From positions 1 through 31,241 of IMG/VR virus record IMGVR_UViG_3300010150_000087: a stretch of 31,241 nucleotides of DNA; one strand, given 5' to 3'. The stretch's first letter is position 1, and each line of letters opens with the position of its first letter. Made by a program: the position numbers and the translations under genes. Shown here piece after piece: positions 23,887 through 31,241 of the stretch. The notes under the pieces were generated by a model. It did not search any database and was not told where the DNA came from. It saw nothing but the letters and a program-made list of their open reading frames with translations. The DNA comes from a virus.

Positions 23887-24660
23887 TTACATATAGCTCT
23901 TGAAGACCTCTGTGTTCGCAGCAAACAATTCTACAAATGAAGTAGAGTCATTTATTAATTTTATAGTGCTACTATACCCTCTTACACCAAAAGATTCAGA
24001 TTCTGCATTTTTAACAACAAAACAAAAATCATCTGCTTGTGGTAAATTAGTAGTAGAAACTGTAGTTATAACATTATCTTGAAAGCTATTAATAACCCCA
24101 ACTAATTTAGTTGTACCGTCATTAAAAAATAATTCATCTCCACCAACTCCATCAGCACCATTAAAAGAAACTTGATTAGGTATGTTTTTAGTGAATTCAT
24201 ATTGATTGGTTCCTGGCACGGATTGTAAGTTTCCAATACCAACTATAGATAGTTTGTTAAAGTCTAATTTATTAGTTACATATCTTCTAATGTATCCATA
24301 TTTGAAACCTTCTTTATCTTTAAATTTAAGATTAGATGTAGTCCCTATGTTTCCAGACTCAAGATCTGAGATTACTGTAGCATACCAATTACTTGAATTT
24401 GACTCTAAAGAAATAGATTTAAATGCTTTTACGTCAGAAGGGTTTTTGTTTGATGAGTAAGTAACGCTACAACCATTAGAGCTCCCGTAAAAGTTCGTTC
24501 TAGTTTCATTTTCATCATGAATATAAAGCTCCCCGTTTTTAAAAGTATAAAAATTAGTCCCTAGTCTTTCCATCCACTCAGGTTCGTATGAGTGAAAAGA
24601 AGTCCATGCGTTATAAACCTCATCAAATGTTATTGTTCTTTCTCCAGATTGTAATCCCAT
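23887..24660 (-). CDS. Tail nozzle-associated structural protein
   Basis: 257 residues, beta-rich, Asn/Ser/Thr/Gly-rich. The opening GERTITFDEVYNAWTSFHSY, with PEWMERLGTNFYTFKNGELY and then a FYG turn, resembles from memory a domain of stabilisation/nozzle proteins in crAss-like and Cellulophaga podoviruses, where it is usually part of, or next to, the gp12-like tail protein. Here it is a separate gene one base after the 1771-residue nozzle gene. It would sit on the tail tube exterior. No receptor-binding or enzymatic motif is seen. Structural role by context and resemblance. Confidence 0.6.
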   Translation of the reverse strand: MGLQSGERTITFDEVYNAWTSFHSYEPEWMERLGTNFYTFKNGELYIHDENETRTNFYGSSNGCSVTYSSNKNPSDVKAFKSISLESNSSNWYATVISDLESGNIGTTSNLKFKDKEGFKYGYIRRYVTNKLDFNKLSIVGIGNLQSVPGTNQYEFTKNIPNQVSFNGADGVGGDELFFNDGTTKLVGVINSFQDNVITTVSTTNLPQADDFCFVVKNAESESFGVRGYSSTIKLINDSTSFVELFAANTEVFKSYM

Positions 24661-24661
24661 A

Positions 24662-27600
24662 TTAATCGTCTATTACTATAGGCCATGCTCCTGGCGATGG
24701 AGAGAATCCTAGTGTGTTAAGTGAATCAGTTATTAAATACAAGTAATAATATTGCCATTGATCAAAATTACCTGTGTATGGTGATGGTTTAAGAGGAGCA
24801 TTTGCGTCATTATTATCACTTTCCTCTACGTTTTGAACGAAATTAAATGTAGGTGATGAACCAGAAACTAAATCTGACAATCCGTTTGTTCCAGAATAAT
24901 TTCCTGTGCCTCCTATTACAGCATCAATAAACGCGTTAAACTGCGTATAACCTTGTACTTCCATTAATATACCTCTATAAAATCCACTGTTAGATGAATT
25001 TAAAGAAGTAACTCTTGATCTCAAGTCAGCTATGTCTGTATCGTATGTTGCTGTTCTTGATGGTGCTGTATTTCCGCTTCCACTCGCATTATAGGGAGAT
25101 GACTCGTCTTGAAAAACAATCACAATCACATTACTAGCGTCTGACGGAAAATCGTTATGCGTTGATGTAGATATAAAATCATTTACATCATTATCTCCTA
25201 AAGCAGCAAAAGTTCTTTCGTTTTGCCAGCTACCTGAAGAACCTGCTCCATAAACAATAGTAACCTTATCATCGTATTCGTCACTACCATTTGTTGCGTT
25301 GTTTGTGTTCCCACTAGATTCTGTTCCTCCAGTTGCATACAAGTCCTGTAAAGTTCCTTTTAAAGCTCCAGTCCTAAGTGTTTGAAGCTCTGTTTCAGTT
25401 GTTGCCATAGAACCTGAGTCATCAAAGTATATGTATATGTAAGTATCTACAGATATTGCTAATGCCTGAGTTGTGACCGTTGCAGTTGCTTCACATCCTC
25501 CACCTCTACTAACTACATAAGTAAAACTATCATTTAAGTTGTTTCCTTCTGTGTGATTGTATGTTATAGTATTGTTTGAGTTAACTACAGCTGTTCCGTA
25601 AGAAGGCTGCGTTCCAATACTTAAAGTATATGGCGAAGGTATAGAGTCGTTTGCTACAACATTTATAACACTGCTTCCACCGTTTGTAATTCCAGTAACG
25701 CTATCATCTGTTAATACAGGTAAAGAATCTATATAGTTCCATACTAAATATAGTTTTTGACTTGTATTTGTTCTATTAAATTGAAAATTAACAGTACTTT
25801 CTTCAATACTAGAAGTAGTTGAAGTAGTCACAGTTGGATATGTTGCCTGGTCTATAATATTTTGAACACTCAATCCAGAAGCTGCAGAAACTAAATAACC
25901 TAAGCTATTACAAACGTTAAAAGATCCTGAATGTGTGCCTATTTGCTTTAGTGAAGATATTGTTACAGTATCCCCATTATCTGGTATTACATCCGTGCCC
26001 TCATATCCTGTTATAACTTCATATCTAGTAAGTTCATCTTCCTCAAAAATATCTAAGTTTGAATTATAAATATCTCCTTGAGCTCCATTATGCTTATATC
26101 TGTTTATAATTGTTTGAGATGCCTCTGTTGAGTCATTTACAACAACTAAAACAACTTCTAAAGTGTCTGGAACAGGACAAGTGTGCGCAATACTAACTGT
26201 TGCACTAGAGCTAGAAGTTATTGAAACTGAAGCGATATTTGTCACATCTAAGTCAGAAGAAGTTACATTAAAAGTAACTTGACCCGTTCCTGTTAGGTTG
26301 TTGTTTGTGTATGTGACTCCATTATAAACAATTACAATATTTATACTAGATGATGTTGTGTATGCTATAGTTGTAACGCCTGAAAAAGAACCCACGTTCA
26401 AGTTATATGAAAATGCACTTCCTGTTATTACTCTTGTGAAAGAAGAAGCACAGTCAAGTTCTAACGTATCTTGTGGAACTTGATCGTTACCCATAGATAA
26501 AACATACTGATGATATTTTGGGTCATATCCTCCTATATTGTAATAAGATTTATTGTTATAAAGTTTGTCTTTGAAAAAAGCCTTCATTCCTAAATAAGAT
26601 ATAGGTGTAATTCCATCATTGCCTAATCTTAAAACAGCTCCTCTGTTTGGATCAGCAAAATACAACCTACCTTCGTAGTTTGAAAAAGACTCTGGATTCA
26701 ATGATATTCCATATTCTCCTGAAAAAGGAACGTCTTGACCTAATACTTTTTCTATTTGCGATAAACTTCCGCTTCCGTCAGGACTAGATAATATATTCTT
26801 CCCATATAAAACTTTAGAAACTCTATCTTCTTGAAATATTACAAGGTCAGACTCTCTAGCAAATATTTTTTGTATAGACCCGTATTTTGAATCCATATAT
26901 TTAGTAATTCCTCTACTAGAATTAAACTCGTTTAAAGTATTATATCCTGTGTTCTCGTTAAATGAGCCACTATAAATTAACTTTGTTTTATCTTCCTTTC
27001 TTTCATACCCTTCTATAATGGCAATATTTGGTCTCGACTTTACATCTATTTTAGCTTTAAATCTATCATCTAAAACTCTCATTGATTCGACGCCATTACC
27101 AAAACTAAAACAATTACCAAAACCTAAGTTACTTACAGCAGGTTGTGTTGAGGTTTGGTCTTGATGATTACCTTTGTGTAAGCCGTTAGATATTTCAAAA
27201 GTCTCCTCTGTTTCATAATAAATATCATCATCTAAATCTACAGGCTCTGTTTCAAATATAGCTAAAGTTGTTACTAAAACTATATCTATATTCGCCTCTA
27301 GTGTTGAATTTTCAAAAGTTGCAGTGCCTTCACTAGGCTGAACTCTGATCATCCATCTGCCAAGAGCTCCATATCCTTGACTTGTTTTATATATGTCTAG
27401 TTTAAAGTTTTCATCTTGATCATTAAGAGAAGGTATAGTAAACCTTGTTCCGTTAACACCTCCGCTTACAGTTACACTTTCATAGGTAAAATCTGTTTCA
27501 TTTTTTAAAAACAACCCAAACGCATTATCTGTTGCTGTTGTTACATAATCTCCATTTGAAGTCCATTCTTTAAAATAATTAAAATTAGGATCTCCGTCAC

Positions 27601-29977
27601 TTTCACTATAAACCAACTCTAGTTTTATTGAACTACCTGTTGTTAAATCTTGATTTACCCATGTGTTATCTGCTGGATTTAATCTTTGTAAGATTCCTTC
27701 ATTAAGAAGTCCGTTTGCAAGCAAAAGCGCTCCACTTATGCCTTCATGAGGCCCTTTTGGTAAATAAACCGTATTTGTTCCAGACCAGGTGTTTAAAAAA
27801 CCTCCTCCAGCTCTTCTTTTAGTTCTGTACTCTATAAAATTATTTGGATTAAAATCCATTTGAAAACCATTAGGTCTTATTTTCATATATGTACCAGCTC
27901 TTTCTACAAGTGGCTCTCCAATACCGTCTTGATTTCCTGGAATCCAACCTTCTCCGTCTATCTCCTCATCTGCACCATTTTTTGTTGTTACATCTAAAAC
28001 CTTGCATTTAACCTCTTTACTTAGAGGCCCTGTGTCATCAGATTTTACTATAAGTGTTTGTCCAGCTTCAACTTTACCTAAATTATTTCCCTGTAGTAAA
28101 ACCCAACGATATAATCCGTCTTCATAAAAAATAGTTGCATATATGTTATAGTGAGAGTCTTTGTTTACTTTAATAAAGTATTTATATCTGTCAGCCCAAT
28201 AAGGAGGATTGTTTGATATAGATAACCTCAACTTATTTAACTTTACACTATTACTTATAGGCACAAAAACCTCATTTGAAGTGGTTCCGATTGACTCTTT
28301 AGGAAGTAAAATGCTTGAATATCTACCATACTCGTCTAAATAAACCAATCCAACTTCATAACTCCTTAATGATTTTAAAGAGATGTTACTAACTGATTCT
28401 CTTATTCTTACATGAGATCCATCCTCAAACTTAAAGTTTTCTATTTCATTTGTAAAAACATTATCTGTTGTATCTAATGGAGTTGTATCTACTTGATGAG
28501 TTATTGATGGAGCCAAAATAGTAAACGATGTAGAGGTAGATGTATCCAAAGAAAAAGAACCGTATGTTACTAAAGTTGTGTGTTGCGGACTCGTAGTGTT
28601 TACTACACTTGAAAATACAGATGAAAGAGATCCTAAAAAACTAATAAACTCTGCTGATTGCACCATGTCTGACACAGTTGCATAATCCTGAGATAACACA
28701 AAAGCGGACTGACAAACAGCTCTTCCGTTAAAATAGAGATCAGGAGAAGTTCCTTCTGCATCTGATTTCATAGAAAAGTTTGCTGTAATAGTATACCCCT
28801 GTAATAAATTTTCTCCAGTAAAATCAAAAATTATTTTTGTATCACTTGTTGATAATTCACCAGGCTTCTTGTCACCATCTTGATCTTTAGAAATTAAATC
28901 AACAGTATAGTCTATTTTAATTTTATCATTAGAACCTATTTCCTCTACAACATCATATTGAGAAGTTGTGTTTCCAAAAACAACCCTGTCATTTATGAAA
29001 TCTTGTGATTTTGCGGTTAAAGGCACATCATCAAATACTCTAAAAACCTCATCTTGAGGTAAGGTTTTGTATATTTTTTTATTTACAAACTCATAAGTTT
29101 GAGCGCTATTGTGTGGTATGCTACTTTCTTTTTTATTAATACTGTCAATAACATAAATAGTTGGCTCTGTTGGATATTTAAAAAGAAGCTGAACATCTGT
29201 AACCCTATGGTCTCCACTTTCGTAACTTATTCTATATCCATTGAAAATATTTAACATTCCTTTATTCTCCATAGACGCAAAGTCTAAAGAGAAGTCTTCT
29301 GGAGTGAATTGAAAGTAACTAAAAGATGAAGATGCAGAATATCCTCCGTCTAGATATCTATATCTATATCCAAAAGCAAAAAAGTTTTCTCTTACTGCGT
29401 TCTCAGATGTTACTAAACTATTAAAAGGAGTTACAGTAGGAGATTTTTTTGGAGGTTTTTTATATAAAGAAATATCATCTTCATAAAAATTATTTAATCC
29501 ATAAGACTTTGCTCTCTTAATATCAATCATTCTTGGCTGATTCAATCCATCTGTCCAAAGTATTAAGTTGCTTTTCTTTGAGTTATTGAATATAACATTG
29601 ACGCCTGTAATTTTGTAATCTTTACTAAATTTTAAAACTTGATTATCTCCAGATCTTTCGTCTGTAAGAATATTTGAAGTTATATCATTAATTCTATCAT
29701 ATTCATAAATATATGAATAGCCTAGATCATTAACAATAAACCAGTATATTTTTTCTTTAGACTCATTTGCTACAGAACCAATGCATTCAGGTGAATTGCT
29801 AAGATTTATATTGGTAAGCTTAACATTACCTTTTTCATTTTCTATTGCCCCACTATCACCGCCTGCAGTGTTTAAAACACGAATATTTAGAGCGTCTACA
29901 TACTCTCCATTTTGAATAAGACGTTCATCAACATCCTTATTCATTTTTCCTGTAGAAAATAAATTTTGTATCTTCAT
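24662..29977 (-). CDS. Giant tail nozzle/tubular protein B with cadherin-like and vWA domains
   Basis: A 1771-residue structural protein. The N-terminus KMNKDVDERLIQNGEYVDA (11-29) and GDSGAIENEKGN (40-51) resemble the start of gp12-like tail tubular B/muzzle proteins of crAss-like phages. Residues up to about 1170 are beta-rich, as in a nozzle propeller. Two or more added beta domains follow (about 1175-1400), then a cadherin/Ig-like domain (about 1419-1504: VVANDSIPSPYTLSIGTQP, DSFTYVV), then a von Willebrand factor A domain (about 1505-1750). The vWA has a canonical MIDAS start FDDSGSM (D1519, S1521, S1523) and a second strand IVIVFQDES. T7 gp12 is 794 residues, so the C-terminal third is an addition, probably for binding the host surface in a metal-dependent way. 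It lies between the gp11-like gene and the small nozzle gene, one base from each. Confidence 0.75.
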   Translation of the reverse strand: MKIQNLFSTGKMNKDVDERLIQNGEYVDALNIRVLNTAGGDSGAIENEKGNVKLTNINLSNSPECIGSVANESKEKIYWFIVNDLGYSYIYEYDRINDITSNILTDERSGDNQVLKFSKDYKITGVNVIFNNSKKSNLILWTDGLNQPRMIDIKRAKSYGLNNFYEDDISLYKKPPKKSPTVTPFNSLVTSENAVRENFFAFGYRYRYLDGGYSASSSFSYFQFTPEDFSLDFASMENKGMLNIFNGYRISYESGDHRVTDVQLLFKYPTEPTIYVIDSINKKESSIPHNSAQTYEFVNKKIYKTLPQDEVFRVFDDVPLTAKSQDFINDRVVFGNTTSQYDVVEEIGSNDKIKIDYTVDLISKDQDGDKKPGELSTSDTKIIFDFTGENLLQGYTITANFSMKSDAEGTSPDLYFNGRAVCQSAFVLSQDYATVSDMVQSAEFISFLGSLSSVFSSVVNTTSPQHTTLVTYGSFSLDTSTSTSFTILAPSITHQVDTTPLDTTDNVFTNEIENFKFEDGSHVRIRESVSNISLKSLRSYEVGLVYLDEYGRYSSILLPKESIGTTSNEVFVPISNSVKLNKLRLSISNNPPYWADRYKYFIKVNKDSHYNIYATIFYEDGLYRWVLLQGNNLGKVEAGQTLIVKSDDTGPLSKEVKCKVLDVTTKNGADEEIDGEGWIPGNQDGIGEPLVERAGTYMKIRPNGFQMDFNPNNFIEYRTKRRAGGGFLNTWSGTNTVYLPKGPHEGISGALLLANGLLNEGILQRLNPADNTWVNQDLTTGSSIKLELVYSESDGDPNFNYFKEWTSNGDYVTTATDNAFGLFLKNETDFTYESVTVSGGVNGTRFTIPSLNDQDENFKLDIYKTSQGYGALGRWMIRVQPSEGTATFENSTLEANIDIVLVTTLAIFETEPVDLDDDIYYETEETFEISNGLHKGNHQDQTSTQPAVSNLGFGNCFSFGNGVESMRVLDDRFKAKIDVKSRPNIAIIEGYERKEDKTKLIYSGSFNENTGYNTLNEFNSSRGITKYMDSKYGSIQKIFARESDLVIFQEDRVSKVLYGKNILSSPDGSGSLSQIEKVLGQDVPFSGEYGISLNPESFSNYEGRLYFADPNRGAVLRLGNDGITPISYLGMKAFFKDKLYNNKSYYNIGGYDPKYHQYVLSMGNDQVPQDTLELDCASSFTRVITGSAFSYNLNVGSFSGVTTIAYTTSSSINIVIVYNGVTYTNNNLTGTGQVTFNVTSSDLDVTNIASVSITSSSSATVSIAHTCPVPDTLEVVLVVVNDSTEASQTIINRYKHNGAQGDIYNSNLDIFEEDELTRYEVITGYEGTDVIPDNGDTVTISSLKQIGTHSGSFNVCNSLGYLVSAASGLSVQNIIDQATYPTVTTSTTSSIEESTVNFQFNRTNTSQKLYLVWNYIDSLPVLTDDSVTGITNGGSSVINVVANDSIPSPYTLSIGTQPSYGTAVVNSNNTITYNHTEGNNLNDSFTYVVSRGGGCEATATVTTQALAISVDTYIYIYFDDSGSMATTETELQTLRTGALKGTLQDLYATGGTESSGNTNNATNGSDEYDDKVTIVYGAGSSGSWQNERTFAALGDNDVNDFISTSTHNDFPSDASNVIVIVFQDESSPYNASGSGNTAPSRTATYDTDIADLRSRVTSLNSSNSGFYRGILMEVQGYTQFNAFIDAVIGGTGNYSGTNGLSDLVSGSSPTFNFVQNVEESDNNDANAPLKPSPYTGNFDQWQYYYLYLITDSLNTLGFSPSPGAWPIVIDD

Positions 29978-29978
29978 A

Positions 29979-30866
29979 TTACTTTATCCACTTATCTCTC
30001 CCTCTTAAAGTTTGAGTTAGTTCATTTAATTTAATAGAATTTAACCTTATTTTTGCATTTCTTAATGAAGCTGAAGATTGTTTTGTTGCTCTTCTAACAA
30101 TAAACTCTTGTATTCCAAATTTCTGCTTACATACATTTGAAAAAATGTAATCATACATAAATGTTTCTGCTAATTTGTGAACTTTTATCTCATTATCTGC
30201 AGAAGAATACAATCCATCTGAAACATACTCTATAATAACATTCTGTCCATGTAAATCTGTACTGAACATTATAGTTCCAGAATTTTTATCAATAAGGTAA
30301 CTTCCGTTTCCATTTGAGGTAGAAGTGTCTAAACCGTATCTTTGTCCCTTAGAGCCTCTGTGTGTGCCTCCTAGTCCTTGTTGAGGTTGGTTTTTCCAGT
30401 TAGTTTCTATTACAGGAGTACCTGTTAAAGCGTTTCCATCAGAATCAGTCAATATGTTTCTTTGAGCAGAATTATCTTGCAGATACGACTTTGTTATTTT
30501 CGAGTTGAAATTTTGATTTATAGGGTGAGTTAATCCATCACTACCTACATAAGATATTTTAACCAGGCTAACGAAATCATGAGGTAAATGCATTTTTAAA
30601 GTGTCTGGAATTTGTGCTTCAAAACCAACTACTTCTCTAAGTACGTCATAATGTAATTCTTGTAACCCTCTTTTTGCGTGAAATATTATTTCATTTCTAT
30701 CAATCTTATTTATCACCTTATCGTCTCCAACATAAGTAACTAAAAAGTTATTTATAATATCCGACAACAAAAGATATTGATAAGTTCCCCAGTTTTCATT
30801 AGTGGGATTGTTACCGTCATTTTGATAATATTGCTGTTGTGTAATGTTTGTTCCTATAATTGGCAT
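29979..30866 (-). CDS. Head-tail adaptor / tail ring protein (tubular protein A-like)
   Basis: A 295-residue protein in the place of T7 gp11. The stretch IFHAKRGLQELHYDVLREV (about 61-79) and the following PHDFVSLVKISYV resemble, from memory, ring/adaptor proteins of crAss-like phages and gp11/gp4-type adaptors: a helical bundle that contacts the portal plus a small beta part. A Gly/Ser/Asn-rich loop (about 165-195) may be a surface insertion. The basic helical C-terminus (ASLRNAKIRLNSIKLNEL) also fits the helical-bundle end of such adaptors. It is one base upstream of the nozzle gene and three bases downstream of the connector gene. Confidence 0.7.
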   Translation of the reverse strand: MPIIGTNITQQQYYQNDGNNPTNENWGTYQYLLLSDIINNFLVTYVGDDKVINKIDRNEIIFHAKRGLQELHYDVLREVVGFEAQIPDTLKMHLPHDFVSLVKISYVGSDGLTHPINQNFNSKITKSYLQDNSAQRNILTDSDGNALTGTPVIETNWKNQPQQGLGGTHRGSKGQRYGLDTSTSNGNGSYLIDKNSGTIMFSTDLHGQNVIIEYVSDGLYSSADNEIKVHKLAETFMYDYIFSNVCKQKFGIQEFIVRRATKQSSASLRNAKIRLNSIKLNELTQTLRGRDKWIK

Positions 30867-30869
30867 GTG

Positions 30870-31241
30870 TTATGAATTTTGTTTTTGATATTCTAACTGC
30901 TCTTGTTGGCTAGTTACTTGTACAACATCGGCCTCTCGTATACTCAATCCAGAATACTTGCATATTTTTATAACTAAATCAGTTTCATCTTCTTCGGATA
31001 TTTCAAAATCCACAGAACTGTCTGAATTATATACAGGGTCGGAGTTAATAGTATTATATCCCCAGTGAGGATCTAAAGGTTTTCTTATGTAGTTAGCAAT
31101 AACATTTACTGAATCGTACCCTGTTATATGTATACTTACAGGTCTTACTATCATCTTATCTCCCTCTCTTTTAAATATAGGATAAGTAACGCTAGGTGCA
31201 GACAGATTACTATTCACAATCATGTCAAATCTATGCGTCGG
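30870..31241 (-). CDS. Connector/neck structural protein, 5' end cut by the window
   Basis: The - strand frame stays open from the ATG at 31223 through the right edge (PTHRFD before the Met), so this is the C-terminal part of a longer protein. The segment NYIRKPLDPHWGYNT (about 44-58 counted from that Met), followed by a short strand and then ISEEDETDLVIKICKYSGLSI, resembles the end of structural proteins encoded just before the ring protein in crAss-like phages. It ends with a Gln-rich coiled tail (QQEQLEYQKQNS). The ATG at 31223 is inside the reverse of a TTCACAATCA copy and should not be taken as the start. Confidence 0.65.
   Translation of the reverse strand, partial: PTHRFDMIVNSNLSAPSVTYPIFKREGDKMIVRPVSIHITGYDSVNVIANYIRKPLDPHWGYNTINSDPVYNSDSSVDFEISEEDETDLVIKICKYSGLSIREADVVQVTSQQEQLEYQKQNS

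Noticed and set aside
29984-29992. TTATCCACT, one mismatch from a DnaA box
   Set aside because: A single imperfect copy at the end of the adaptor gene, with no cluster and no origin-like context.

Overview
The window is almost certainly part of the genome of a tailed bacteriophage with a short tail (podovirus) infecting a Bacteroidetes host, most likely a marine or aquatic flavobacterium. The DNA is AT-rich, genes are packed end to end with 1-70 bp overlaps, most starts sit in A/T-rich leaders (aattATG, aactATG) with weak or no Shine-Dalgarno, and two start regions have the flavobacterial -7 type element TAnnTTTG. The structural proteins resemble, from memory, those of crAss-like and Cellulophaga podoviruses. 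No integrase, repressor or host gene is visible. Genes continue past both ends of the window.

Layout. (1) Bases 1-3890, + strand: unknown genes, an M28/M20-like metallopeptidase with an added zinc ribbon, a 590-residue protein with acidic Tyr/His/Cys repeats, and a 42-residue lipoprotein-like peptide whose stop codon lies inside a terminator hairpin. (2) 3938-4533, + strand: three small unknown genes. (3) 4534-4776: noncoding, with a hairpin, an array of 11-bp direct repeats (iterons) and a possible promoter. (4) 4777-7005, + strand: a recombination block (candidate single-strand annealing protein, PD-(D/E)XK exonuclease, SSB-like protein ending in DLPF), closed by a UUCG-loop terminator. (5) 7051-14140, + strand: a replication block (DnaA domain-IV-like protein, replisome-organiser-like protein, primase-helicase), then a 3D/RlpA-like protein, a MazG-like NTP pyrophosphohydrolase, a calcineurin-like phosphoesterase, a DUF1064-like nuclease and several small unknowns. 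(6) 14137-31241, - strand: a late operon in the T7 order, namely a connector protein (partial), adaptor/ring protein (gp11-like), giant tail nozzle (gp12-like), a nozzle-associated protein, and three internal/ejection proteins in the positions of gp14, gp15 and gp16, the last of 2338 residues. The two arms converge and their stop codons overlap.

How they work together: the + arm would take over and copy the genome (helicase loading, priming, recombination, nucleotide-pool cleaning); the - arm builds the tail and the ejected proteins. DNA polymerase, terminase, portal and capsid genes are not in the window.

The strongest unexplained signal is the 10-mer TTCACAATCA. It occurs ten times exactly, and its 9-base core TCACAATCA fifteen times, always on the + strand. 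It appears in all three reading frames, in sense and antisense positions and once between genes, and I found no copy of the reverse complement. This points to a DNA-level, strand-polar signal. Other notable items are a von Willebrand A domain with an intact MIDAS on the tail nozzle, the iteron array, and the tiny lipoprotein.
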